DNA of 62,400 nt from Mycoplasmatales bacterium (lineage in GTDB: Bacteria; Bacillota_I; Bacilli_A; Mycoplasmatales; JABABV01): contig JABABV010000004.1 in assembly GCA_014238055.1 (NCBI GenBank), positions 1-62,400 of the forward strand. Direction: 5' to 3'. The translations under genes were made by a program, and so were the position numbers. Position 1 is the first letter of the stretch, and each line of letters starts with the position of its first letter. Below the pieces are notes generated by a model. The model searched no databases. It was not told the DNA's origin and worked only from the letters and a program-made list of their open reading frames with translations. This document shows, in pieces, positions 1 through 10,158 of the stretch.

Positions 1-138
1 GCTAGATTTAAAAAAGGAGATAAAGTTTTTGATTTAAAATCTTTTTCAACTAACAGAAAGATACAAGAATTATTAGATAATAATACTAATTGCGAAAATA
101 ATATAGCTTCAATTATAAAAATTTTAAATAATTATTAA
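1..138 (+). CDS. 3' end of an unidentified protein
   Basis: Forty-five codons in frame 1 run from the window edge to a TAA at 136-138. The tail is lysine- and asparagine-rich (…KKGDKVFDLKSFS…, ending IIKILNNY) and hydrophilic, with no motif I recognise. A 21-bp hairpin follows within 25 bases, so this is probably the last gene of its operon. Too little remains to assign a function. Confidence 0.6.
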   Translation, partial: ARFKKGDKVFDLKSFSTNRKIQELLDNNTNCENNIASIIKILNNY

Positions 139-160
139 AAGTTTATTTGGCGATTTTAAA

Positions 161-210
161 ATAATAAAATAAAAACATAAATTCATTTATGTTTTTATTT
201 TATTATAGTT
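161..210 (+). terminator. AT-rich 21-bp hairpin terminator
   Basis: Perfect inverted repeat: 161-181 pairs with 186-206 around the loop TTCA. The 3' arm is T-rich. It ends the partial upstream gene and separates it from uvrA. The stem is almost only A/T, as in other terminators here. Confidence 0.7.
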
Positions 211-279
211 ATTATATAATTTAGTATAATTAAATTACTAATATAGAACTAAATATTAAATATTGAAAAGGTGACAATA

Positions 280-3111
280 ATGAATGAAAATAAATTTATA
301 ACTGTTAAAGGAGCTCGCGAAAATAATCTAAAGAATGTTGATATTAAAATCCCGAAACATAAACTAATCGTTATGACTGGTTTAAGTGGATCTGGAAAAT
401 CATCATTAGCGTTTCAAACGATTTATAGTGAAGGTAGGCGCCGTTACGTTGATTCATTAAGCGCTTATGCTCGTCAATTTTTAGGCGGAACTGAAAAACC
501 ACTAGTCGATAGTATTGATGGATTATCACCAGCGATTTCAATTGAGCAAAAAACAACGTCTAATAATCCGCGTTCAACAGTAGGTACTGTTACTGAGATC
601 TATGATTATTTACGTTTATTATATGCTAGAGTAGGAACACCATATTGTCCTACTCATAAGATTAAGATAACTTCACAATCTACTAAAGAAATTATCGATA
701 AAATATGTTCTTTTCCAACTGGATCAAAATTACAAATTTTAGCTCCAGTTGTTCGTGATCAAAAAGGAACGCATTCTGATCTCTTCAACAAACTTCGAGT
801 TGAAGGATTTGTGCGTGTTCGTATCGATGGTGAAACTAAATTATTAGATGATACGATCATCTTGCAAAAAAATCAAAAACATAATATTTCAATTATCGTT
901 GATCGTATTATTTTAAACGAAGAAAATAGCGCTCGAATTAACGATGCTGTTGAAGTTGGTCTAGATTATGGAGAAGGCTTCTTAATCGTTAGCGTTGATG
1001 AACAAGACGATATTTTATTTTCACGCCACTACGCTTGTAAAGAATGTAATTTTCAATTACCACCGTTAGAACCACGCCTATTTTCGTTCAACTCTCCAAG
1101 CGGAGCGTGCAGTTATTGTAAAGGTTTAGGAATGCGTTTAGAAGCGGATCAAGAACTAATTATCCCTGATCCTAGTAAATCAATTAACGAAGGCGCCATT
1201 CAATATTTTAAGAATACGATTGGTAGCGAAAATATTGAATGACAAAAATTTGCAATATTATTAAAGCATTATAATATTGACCAAACTATTCCAGTCGATC
1301 GTTTAACTAAAAAAGACCTAAAAATTATTATGCAAGGATCAGATCAAAAGATCGCTTACGTATTAAAATCACGTAATAATAATACTTATGAATCTAGTAA
1401 AGTAATTGAAGGAATTGGAAAACTAATTGAACGTCGTTATATCGATACGACTTCAATGGCAGCTCGTGATTATTATAGTAACTATATGAGCGAAGCTAAA
1501 TGTTTAAACTGTGAAGGTAGTCGTTTAAACATTTATTCATTATCAGTTAAGATCGGTAGTTTAAACATTTATCAATTTACCCAAATGTTTGTTAGTGAAG
1601 CGATTGATTATGTTTTAAGTTTATCTTTAGATGAAGTTAAGAAAAAAATTTCTGAACTAATCATTAAAGAAGTTATCAATCGCTTAACTTTCTTAAACAA
1701 TGTTGGTCTAGATTATTTAACGCTAGATCGTAAAGCAGCAACGTTATCTGGAGGAGAATCACAAAGAATTCGTTTAGCGACTCAAATTGGTTCTCATTTA
1801 AGTGGTGTCTTATACGTTTTAGATGAACCATCAATCGGTCTTCATCAAAGTGACAACGATAAATTAATTGAGAGTTTGAAAAAAATGCGTGATTTAGGTA
1901 ATACGCTAATTGTCGTTGAACACGATGAAGATACGATGCGTCAAGCTGATTGATTAATTGATATCGGTCCTGGTGCTGGAATTCATGGTGGAGAAATCGT
2001 TAGTCAAGGAACGCCTGCTGAAGTAGCAGCTGATCAAAATTCAATCACTGGAAAATATCTATCTGGTGAATTAGTAATACCAGTTCCGAAGAAAAGACGA
2101 CCTTATAGTGACCGTAGTTTAACGATTAAGGGCGCTCAGGCGAATAATCTTGCAAATATTAATGTTGATATTCCTTTAGGTCAATTCATCGCTGTAACGG
2201 GTGTTTCTGGTTCAGGAAAATCAACGTTAGTAAATGAAATCTTATTTAAAGGTTTAAAAAAACATTTAGGTAATAAACATATTAAACCAGGAAAACATAA
2301 AGTTATCGATGGCATTGAACAAATCGATAAAGTCATTCATATATCACAAGATCCAATCGGACGTACACCACGATCGAATCCAGCAACATACACTAGTGTT
2401 TTTGATGATATTCGTGATGTTTATGCTAGTGCGATTTTATCGCGTACTCGCGGTTATCTAAAAGGCCGTTTCTCATTTAACGTTAATGGTGGTCGTTGCG
2501 ATCGTTGTCGCGGAGATGGAACTTTAAAAATTGAGATGCATTTCTTACCTAACGTTTATGTTACTTGTGAAGATTGTAACGGTACGCGTTACAATCATGA
2601 AACATTAGAAGTAAAATTCCAAAATAAAAATATTGCTGAAGTATTACAAATGACAGTAGCAGAAGCTTTAGAGTTTTTCAAAGATCGTACTAAAATAAAA
2701 ATTAAATTAAAAACTTTAAGTGACGTTGGACTTGACTATATTACTTTAGGTCAATCAGCAACTAAATTATCTGGAGGAGAAGCACAACGTATTAAGTTGG
2801 CCACTTATTTACAAAAGCGGCCAACTGGTAAAACGTTGTACTTATTAGATGAACCAACAACAGGATTGCATAGTCACGATGTTGCTAAACTAATTACTGT
2901 TTTAAATAAACTAGTTGATAACGGTGATAGTGTCTTAATTATTGAACATAATTTAAGTATTATTAAAGTAGCTGACTATATTATTGATTTAGGACCTGGT
3001 GGTGGTAAAAAAGGTGGTAAAGTTATCGCTAAAGGTCGCCCTGAAGAAATTGTCAATAATCCTAAATCATTAACAGGAGCATATCTAAAAGAATATTTAA
3101 AAGATTATTAA
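280..3111 (+). CDS. uvrA: Excinuclease ABC subunit A (UvrA)
   Basis: UvrA is the DNA-damage-sensing ATPase of nucleotide excision repair; it loads UvrB at lesions in the cytoplasm. The 943-residue product has the family length and two ABC modules. The first Walker A is [11 protein letters not shown] near residue 33; the first signature is [12 protein letters not shown] with DEPSIGLH. The second Walker A is GVSGSGKST; the second signature is [12 protein letters not shown] with DEPTTGLH. Paired cysteines of the zinc modules are visible (CKEC…CSYC and CDRC…CEDC). In-frame TGA codons near 1240 and 1951 are Trp. ATG at 280 is preferred over GTG at 271 because the AAAGGTG ribosome-binding site lies 6-7 bases before 280. 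No uvrB or uvrC is in the window. Confidence 0.95.
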
Positions 3112-3130
3112 ATAATAAGTAGGAGCACAA

Positions 3131-3454
3131 ATGTCAAAAAAATTAAAAATGTGAATCGTTTCGATAGCAGTTGTTGCGATATTTTTATTAACAACTGCAG
3201 GATTAATTTATCAAATGCAATGAACTAATTTCAAAAAAGATTTTGCAACTTCTATCAAAGCAGTTACAGAAAAGTATAACGAACAACAACCTAATGGTAT
3301 GAGCTATAAATTAAAGAGCACTACTCACCATACTGTTATTTATACAATTACAACTATTGAGCCAATAACATCTAAAAAAATAGTTAATGATATATCAGAA
3401 CATTATACTTGAGGTAAAAGATTTGATATTGATAAAATAACAGGTAAGTTGTAA
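3131..3454 (+). CDS. Small membrane-anchored protein, paralogue A
   Basis: 107 residues read with UGA as Trp (two near the N-terminus and one late). A short basic start (MSKKLKMW) leads into one hydrophobic segment at about residues 8-28, then a polar ~80-residue domain predicted to lie outside the membrane. It aligns end to end with the next gene: both share Y-Q-x-x-W, FKKDFA and ISEHY. A GGAG-containing ribosome-binding site precedes the ATG. There is no lipobox Cys. The family is not recognised; the pair arose by duplication. Confidence 0.7.
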
Positions 3455-3510
3455 AGCTACTTAACTAAAACTAAGACTACAAAAGGGTAATCTTTAGTTA
3501 ATCGATTATA

Positions 3511-3546
3511 AAAATAATTAAATTTATCGTTTAATTATTTTTTATT
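3511..3546 (+). terminator. Hairpin terminator between the paralogues
   Basis: AAAATAATTAAA (3511-3522) pairs perfectly with 3530-3541 around a 7-base loop and ends in a T-run. A TATAAT-like -10 (about 3551-3556) follows, so the second paralogue is probably transcribed separately. Confidence 0.65.
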
Positions 3547-3600
3547 TGCTGTATAATCGCACTTATAAAAAGAAAATAAAAAAACTAGGAGTATTAAAAA

Positions 3601-3909
3601 ATGTTAAACAAAATGTCAAAAACATTAAAAATATCAATCGCAGCTGGATTAGCAGCAGTAATTTTATTAATTGCTTTATTAGGAATCGTTTATCAAGTAA
3701 AATGAAGTAGTTTTAAAAAAGACTTTGCTTCAAATATGTCGGAGTTAAAAAAAGAAGCAGATTCAGTTTCTGAAGGATCATTCACTTATAAATTAAAAAA
3801 CACTAAAGGACACACTGTAACATATACAACAACAGTTATGGGAATCTCTTCTGAAATTTCAGAACATTATAGTTTTGCTAAAAAATTTGATTCTAAAAAA
3901 GCAAATTAG
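3601..3909 (+). CDS. Small membrane-anchored protein, paralogue B
   Basis: 102 residues, a paralogue of the gene 146 bases upstream. It starts MLNKMSKTLKIS and has one strongly hydrophobic segment at about residues 11-32, followed by W-SSFKKDFAS and a polar tail ending ISEHYSFAKKFDSKKAN. It lacks a lipobox, so it should be anchored by an uncleaved N-terminal helix. A promoter-like TATAAT near 3551, AGGAG before the ATG and its own terminator suggest a one-gene transcript. Function unknown. Confidence 0.7.
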
Positions 3910-3934
3910 TAATTATATATAATAAATTAAAATA

Positions 3935-3970
3935 AAAAAATAACTAAATAGTAATTTAGTTATTTTTTTA
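3935..3970 (+). terminator. 15-bp hairpin terminator
   Basis: AAAAAATAACTAAAT (3935-3949) pairs with 3954-3968 around the loop AGTA and continues into T's. It closes the small-protein pair; facing genes on the minus strand begin beyond it. Confidence 0.75.
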
Positions 3971-4050
3971 ATGTAGGTCACTTTTTATAAGAATTTACAA
4001 CTTTATCTCTCTTATATCAATCTATCATACTATTCTCGAGAAATTTTAAT

Positions 4051-4303
4051 TTATTTTCTGTACTTAATTTTTAAATGTTTCATTTTTTTAATTATACTAT
4101 TATATAAATTTTTAGGACCAAGATAGCAATCAGGTCCTAAAAATTCCAAAAACATACCATTACCTAAAAGTAATACTTTTAAATTTTGTTTTTTAATTAA
4201 AATTTTGTCTTTATAAAAAGGAATCCCCCCAAATTAATCCACCATCTTTCTCTTTTTCTATATTTACTAATTTATCTTGAATTTCTTTTATAAAAAAAAT
4301 GAG
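4051..4303 (-). pseudogene. Decayed-looking reading frame downstream of the permease
   Basis: On the minus strand a protein-like frame runs from the permease terminator (…KEIQDKLVNIEKEKDGG, then LIWGG) to the G-run near 4225. It then resumes one frame over (PFYKDKILIKKQ, LLLGNGMFLEFLGPDCYLG, PKNLYNSIIKKMKHLK) and stops at TAA 4051-4053. One missing base in the G-run would join the halves. There is no start codon of its own, and it begins in the same frame as the permease, after that gene's stop. It could be a remnant of a transferred gene or chance coding-like sequence. The family is not recognised. The rest of 3971-4306 holds only the inverted repeat at 4107-4145. Confidence 0.35.
4107..4145. 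repeat. Perfect 13-bp inverted repeat
   Basis: AATTTTTAGGACC (4107-4119) is the exact reverse complement of 4133-4145, with a 13-base spacer. It has four consecutive G/C positions in an AT-rich background and no T-run after it, so it is not a typical terminator. It lies inside the decayed minus-strand frame, where both arms encode Gly-Pro motifs. Confidence 0.6.
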
Positions 4304-4317
4304 AAATTAATCTCATT
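4298..4317 (-). terminator. Permease terminator overlapping its stop codon
   Basis: On the minus strand AATGAGA pairs with TCTCATT around the loop TTAATT, followed by eight T's. The permease stop codon TAA (4307-4309) lies in the loop, so translation ends within the terminator hairpin. Confidence 0.65.
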
Positions 4318-5755
4318 CTTTTTCACCATATTCTCGATGTGAGAATAGTTTATAAATTTTTTCTCAATACGATCCAACTGCAATAACAAATGCAAAGAAG
4401 ATCAATAACGTTAAGAGAATAATATCTTGACTCTCATCCGAGCCGTTAGTGAATGCACCATGAATAACACTAACAATATTTCAAATTGGAATAATTGATA
4501 ATGAAGCAATTGCAATAACTGCTGCTGGTCAGAAATATCATTGACGTTTAACATCAACTTTTTTAGTGAAGCGATTAACTGCTGCTCCAAAAATAATGAC
4601 ACCAATAAACATAAAGATAATTAATGTTTGTCAATTAGATAAATCATTTACAAAATTAAAGACTCCGTTTTGAGCTCCTTTAATATGACTGAAGTAACCG
4701 AACGTAAATGCAAATACTGTAAACAATAAAGAAATTCCCATCAACATAAAAGTCGAACCGCGTGGTGTTCCTATTTTAGTACTTTTAACTAAATGTTTTT
4801 TTAAAGGTAATAAATTATATCTAGCACCATGACGAATCATATGTCCTCCAGATAAAATATAACCGTTAAGACCACCTAAAGCACCCATGACGATACAAAT
4901 GTCGACGAAGTAATTAAAGTATTCATTAAAGGTTGCTTTACTGAAAGCGATCGCACTACCACGAACATCACCATTCAATTTAATTGAAAATAAAGCAAAA
5001 GAAATTAAGATATAAAGAATTGCAACAAATAATAATCCAAAAAATAATGATAAAGCTAAATTTTTATTAGGATTCTTTAATTCACTTTTAATATTAGTTA
5101 CATAATAAAAACCATCGAAGGCGAATAATACACTCGGTAAAGAAATGATTATACTAGCGAAACCTTTACTATGTAAATAAGTATGTGATTCAGAAATATT
5201 ATGAGCGTTCTTACCACATAATCCAAAAATTATTATAATGATTAAAGGGATTAGCGTTAAAATGATCGCTGTCATTTGGAAAGAGTTACCTGGTTTAAAC
5301 GTTAAGGCATTGACGAATCCAAATAATAATATGTAAATGATTGTAATAGCCATTGTGACTCAAACCGAATCAGGGTCTGATACTGACATTCCAACTGATG
5401 GTAAAGTATAATAAGCACCATAGTAAGCTAGTGACATAATCATGATTGGTAAATAAATTCAATGCATGAATCACATAACTGTTCTTCCGAAACGATGATT
5501 AACGAATGACGTTGCTCAACCGACAACTCCACCGTTATTATCATTTTTCTTAGCTGATATTATTTCCAATAATGCAAGGGCGACGGCGATTATGATTAAT
5601 CCACCAATCGTTCAAGTAGCGGCAGTTAAGTAAACTGAACCTGTATTTTCAATAATGACATGATTTTTAATGAATATTCCGGCTCCAACTACATTACCAA
5701 CTACTAACGCTAACGCTGAACCTAAATTATATTTGTGTTTTTTGTTTATTTCCAT
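4307..5755 (-). CDS. APC-family amino-acid permease
   Basis: An inner-membrane secondary transporter of the amino acid/polyamine/organocation superfamily, 482 residues with about 12-14 hydrophobic segments. TM1 carries the substrate-binding helix break GNVVGAGIF typical of APC proteins; TM6 contains SLPSVLFAFDGFYYV. A hydrophilic loop with NPNKN follows, as in the YjeM/GadC-like branch. Several UGA codons are Trp. The start is uncertain: ATG at 5755 has AAGGA almost touching it, while an in-frame TTG at 5764 sits about 8 bases from AAAGGTG and would add three residues. The substrate cannot be read from sequence. Confidence 0.85.
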
Positions 5756-5999
5756 TCCTTGCAATATCGATCACCTTTTCTACTATTGTTTTAGTTTTTC
5801 TTTGATACCTCATAAAGTATTTAAAATTTGTATACTATATATAATTAAATATTTATAATAATGATTATACAACAGAAAGACAAGTTTTTGTAGTAATTAA
5901 TTAAATTTATGTTAAAATTTGTGATTAATTGCAATAATTATCATTATTTATAAATATCTTTTTATTTTTTCAATAAAATGTTTATTTTATGATTAATTT

Positions 6000-6008
6000 T
6001 GTTATAAT
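6000..6008 (+). promoter_or_regulatory. Extended -10 promoter of tRNA-Ser
   Basis: TGTTATAAT, an extended -10 element, lies 33 bases before the mature tRNA 5' end. No clear -35 is seen. The same 9-mer precedes several other genes in the window. Confidence 0.6.
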
Positions 6009-6041
6009 GTATTGGCATTAAGCGAAAAAAAAGGATTTTTT

Positions 6042-6132
6042 GGAGCAGTACTCAAGTTGGTGAAGAGGCGTCCCTGCTAAGGATGTAGGTCGTTTATTCG
6101 GCGCGTGGGTTCGAGTCCCACCTGCTCCGCCA
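6042..6132 (+). tRNA. tRNA-Ser (anticodon GCU)
   Basis: The acceptor stem GGAGCAG pairs with CTGCTCC (6122-6128). It has a D arm, an anticodon loop CTGCTAA on a 5-bp stem giving GCU, a long variable arm typical of serine tRNA, and a T-arm with GTTCGAGTC. The discriminator G and CCA (6130-6132) are genomically encoded. It reads AGC/AGU serine codons. It is a lone tRNA gene with its own promoter. Confidence 0.95.
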
Positions 6133-6171
6133 TTTTTTTTTGCTTTTTTTCTGTTTTAAAGACTTTTTTCG

Positions 6172-6197
6172 ATAGCTCCTGATGGAGTTTTTTTTAT
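6172..6197 (+). terminator. Terminator after tRNA-Ser
   Basis: AGCTCC pairs with GGAGTT (one G-T wobble) around the loop TGAT and is followed by a run of eight T's. It lies about 40 bases after the tRNA. Confidence 0.6.
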
Positions 6198-6279
6198 GTT
6201 TAATTATAAAAATTACTAATTTTAATAATTAAAAACGTAATAACCAACTTTAACGTCAAAAATAGTTAAATTTAAATAA

Positions 6280-6288
6280 TGATATAAT
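6280..6288 (+). promoter_or_regulatory. Extended -10 element before the first GH18 gene
   Basis: TGATATAAT lies about 60 bases before the ATG of the lipoprotein gene. A clear -35 is not visible. Confidence 0.5.
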
Positions 6289-6349
6289 ATAAATATATAG
6301 AAACAGTGTGCTTATTTTTTTAAATAATATTAAGAAAGTTGGGGGTTCT

Positions 6350-8242
6350 ATGATAAATAAAAAATTCTGAAAGACTATTTTATTTTCGACTAGCATTTTA
6401 AGTGTAACTGTTGCTACCGCATTAGTTAGTTGTGGTCATAAAAATACTGGTCCCGATGATGAAGATATATGAAATAAATTCAAAGCTGATGCTGCTAAAG
6501 AAACGATATATAATATAGTAGCATCTGATCCGCCAAAGATATGAGAAGGACTTACTGATTTTGAATTTATTCAAAAGCCAGTTGCTAATAATATATTTCA
6601 TTGACTAACTGCCGTTGTTCGTGAAAAAGCACAAAATAACGACGCAACTTTTCAAGTTAATTATGACAAAGGTGAAACTTACAATAAAAGCCTTTGAAAA
6701 TGTGAGTTTGAACCGATAAATCCTGATTCTGGTTGAATCTTTTTCAAAAAAGAAGCGATTAATGAAACAGTTGAAAACATTGCAGCTGCTAATACTCCAG
6801 AAATATGGAAAGGTGAAAGCGGTTTTACTCCTAAGGGTGATCCAATTGTTAACGAATCATATCGTACGATAACGAGAACAGTGTCTCTACACAAATTAAA
6901 TGATGAAGCAACTTTTACGATTTCTTATAAACGATTAACTGATTATAGTTATAAAAATTGAGTCTGCACGAGACAACCACACGATGACCAGTGAAATGCT
7001 TTTAAAGCTAAAGCAATTAAAGAAACAGCTAAAAATATTGTCGCTGCTGATACACCAACAATATGAAAAGGTTTTAGTAATTTTCAATTCACTAATAAAG
7101 ATAAACCATTTGTTGTAGATGATACTAATAACACAATTACAGCAGAAATATTATCTACTGATGCAGGTAAAACAGCAACATTTTCAATAAAATATATTAA
7201 AGCTGGAGTTTATGCTTCTAAAAATTGAAAATGCGTTGTTCAACCTAAAAAACCTTTCGTTCCTAGTGGATTTGGTAAATTTAAATCAACACCTTATATT
7301 AATATTGAAAATCTTAATAGTACTGTAAATCCAATATCACCTAATTTAATTTACAATTCTTTTGGAGTTCACCAACTTATTATCATGGGGGCTAATGTAT
7401 ATAATTTCAACGGCGTTAAAACTCTTGGTTGAAATTCTTATACACCATTAACATCAAGAACTTCAAAAGAAGCAACTTGAATTTATAAATATGAAGCATT
7501 AGGTGGCCGTATCGGAATTTCTTTTGGAGGAATCTTAGGAGATAAAAATAATACTGCTCCATGAGATACTTTAAATGCCACAGCTATGTCAAAAGAATTT
7601 ATCGATGTCGCAGTTAGATTATACGATATGGAAGTTCTTGATTTCGATATCGAACCAGGTCACGATTTCAACCTTGCTAAAATGAACATTCTAGTAGATG
7701 GAATTAATAAAACTACTGATGCGCTTCCGCATTTAGAAGTTAGTTTAACGATATCATCTGGTCCGATGACAGCTGGTATTAATTTTTGAGGTAGTTATAT
7801 CGATCATTCAAGAACAGCAATCCCAGCGTTTAAAAGATTGAAAAAAGTACCAATTATAAATCCGATGGTATTTGATTTTGGAACATCTTTCATTCCTTTT
7901 AGACCGAATTATTTAACTTTGATTAAAAATACTATTAGCCAAACGAGTACTTACTTTTCAAAAATCTATAATATTAATGTCCAAACTTTCTTCTCTAACC
8001 ATTTAGAAGCAACAACGATGATCGGTCGTTCAGATCAAGGTCATAATTCAGAAATGTTAGATCTTCCATCAGCTACTAATTTAGCTAAATATTGTCGTAC
8101 TCATGCTTTATTGAGATTGTCATACTGAGATATTAACCGTGACTTCCCCGGACCTTACAATCCTGTTTCTGGAAGTAATAACGGAACTAATAATCCGGCT
8201 GGGTCTTATTCAAAAGTTAACGTTAAATATTTTGAAAACTAA
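6350..8242 (+). CDS. GH18 chitinase-like lipoprotein, copy 1 (three modules)
   Basis: 630 residues. The signal peptide ends in the lipobox LVSC with Cys28 for lipid anchoring. Three ~80-residue modules follow (about 42-125, 125-212, 215-300), each with ETAxNIVAA, P-x-x-W and a closing NWxC-x-QP. The C-terminal ~320 residues match the bacterial ChiA-like GH18 subfamily in order: GGRIGISFGG, then LDFDIEPG with candidate acid Glu435, LTISSGP, INPMVFDFG, TTMIGRSDQ and SYWDINRDFPG. DxDxE is intact; the first Asp of the classic DxxDxDxE is not. Likely role: surface-bound hydrolysis or binding of a GlcNAc polymer such as chitin. Substrate and activity are inferred, and the modules match no family I know. 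Confidence 0.8.
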
Positions 8243-8282
8243 TTATTAAAACTATTAATTATAATTGTTAATATATCGAAAC

Positions 8283-8323
8283 AAAAAAATACTATAACAA
8301 AGATTTGTTAAAGTATTTTTTTT
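8283..8323 (+). terminator. Terminator after GH18 copy 1
   Basis: AAAAAAATACT (8283-8293) pairs with 8312-8322; TAACAAA and TTTGTTA form an inner stem. It ends in T's. A near-identical copy follows GH18 copy 2. Confidence 0.75.
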
Positions 8324-8490
8324 ATTTTCCAATTCGTAATTATTTAAAAAATCCTTTAAATAACTGATAATTGTAAAATATCGATATATTTATTATAATT
8401 AATCTACGTCTATATTGATAAAAAAATAATTTATATATTAAATATGATTACAAATAATTATTATACAACCGTTGAAAGGTTCGTTATTTT

Positions 8491-9909
8491 ATGAAAAATA
8501 TGAAAATTTTAAAAACACTTTTAATGTTTACAAGCGTTTTAGGCGTCACTACTACGACAACATTATTTAATTATAAACATAAAGAAAATCCGAAATTAAC
8601 TCAATCGTTAAATATGCCTAACGTTAAAATTAAGCAAGAAGTAATTAATCAAAGTTGAGCTGCTTTTAAAACTAGTGCAGTTCAAGAAACAGCTAATAAT
8701 ATCGTTGCTGCAGACACACCAATATTATGAAAAAATTTTAATGTTTTTTCATTACCAAAAGCGCCAGTAGCCCACGATGATTCTCTTACAATTAAAGCTA
8801 TCATTCTTTCGCCCGACTCAGGTCGAGCAGCGACTTTTGTAATTACTTATACTTTAGGAAAAAGCTACAATTCTAAAGATTGAAAATGTTTTTATCAACC
8901 GAAAAAACAATTCGTTCCTAGTGGATTTGGTAAATTTAAATCAACGCCTTATATTAACATCGAAATCGTTAATAGTGCTATAAATCCAATATCACCTGAT
9001 TTAATTTATAATAGTTTTGGAGTCCACCAACTTATTATCATGGGAGCTAATGTATATAAGTTCAATGGTAAAAAAACTCTTGGTTGAAACGCAAAAACAC
9101 CTTTAACTTTAAGAACTTCAAAAGAAGCAACTTGAATTTATAAATATGAAGCATTAGGTGGTCGTATTGGAATTTCTTTTGGAGGAATCTTAGGCGACAA
9201 AAATAATACTGCGCCATGAGATACTTTAAATGCTACAAATATGTCGCGAGAATTTATTGATATTGCAGTGAAATTATATTGTATGGAAGATCTTGATTTC
9301 GATATCGAACCAGGTAACGATTTTAACCTCGCTAAAATGAATATTTTAGTCGATGGAATTAATAAAACTACTGATGCGCTTCCCCATTTAGATGTTAGTT
9401 TAACGATGTCATCTGGTCCGATGACAGCTGGTATTAATTTTTGAGGTAGTTATGTCGATCATTCAAGAACAGCGATTCCAGCGTTTAAAAGATTGAAAAA
9501 AGTACCAATTATAAATCCAATGGTATTTGATTTTGGAACTGATTATCTTCCTTTTAGACCAACTTATCTCCAAATGATCAAAGATACACTTAGTCAAACT
9601 GCCGATTACTTTTTAAAAGTTTTTTCAAAAATTCAAAAAATGAAACCACAATTTTTCTTCTCAAATTATTTAGAAGCAACAACGATGATCGGTCGTTCAG
9701 ATCAAGGTCATAATTCAGAAATGTTAGATATCTCATCAGCTACTAATTTAGCAAAATATTGTCACAATCATTCATTATTAAGAATGTCATATTGAGATAT
9801 TAACCGTGATTTTCCTGGAAAGCACAATCCTGCTTCAGGAACTAATAACGGAACTAAAAATCCGGCCGGGTCTTATTCAAAAGTTAACGTTAAATATTTT
9901 GAAAACTAA
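8491..9909 (+). CDS. GH18 chitinase-like exported protein, copy 2 (one module, no lipobox)
   Basis: 472 residues. The start MKNMKILKTLLMFTSVLG resembles the copy 1 signal sequence, but where the lipobox should be (residues 27-28) it reads N-Y followed by KHK. Without a Cys it cannot be lipidated and is probably a membrane-anchored or released protein. One NIVAA…NWKC module (about 54-140) precedes the GH18 domain, which has LDFDIEPG with Glu273, LTMSSGP, INPMVFDFG, TTMIGRSDQ and SYWDINRDFPG. The catalytic half is nearly identical to copy 1, as is the flanking DNA, so the duplication is recent. Confidence 0.78.
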
Positions 9910-9950
9910 TTATTAAAACTATTAATTATGATTGTTAATACATTAAAAAT

Positions 9951-9990
9951 AAAAAAATACTCTAACAAAGACTTGTTGAAGTATTTTTTT
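9951..9990 (+). terminator. Terminator after GH18 copy 2
   Basis: AAAAAAATACT (9951-9961) pairs with AGTATTTTTTT (9980-9990), with an inner AACAA stem. It is homologous to the terminator at 8283, so the duplicated unit included the 3' flank. Confidence 0.75.
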
Positions 9991-10158
9991 ATTTTCTAAT
10001 CTTTTATTATTTTAAAAAAGACTTTAAATATTTGATAATTGTAAAATATTTATATATTTATTATAATTAATCTGTATCTACATTTATAAAAAAATAATTT
10101 ATATATTAAAAATGATGAAAAATAACCACTATATAGCAATAGGAAGGTCTGTTATTTT

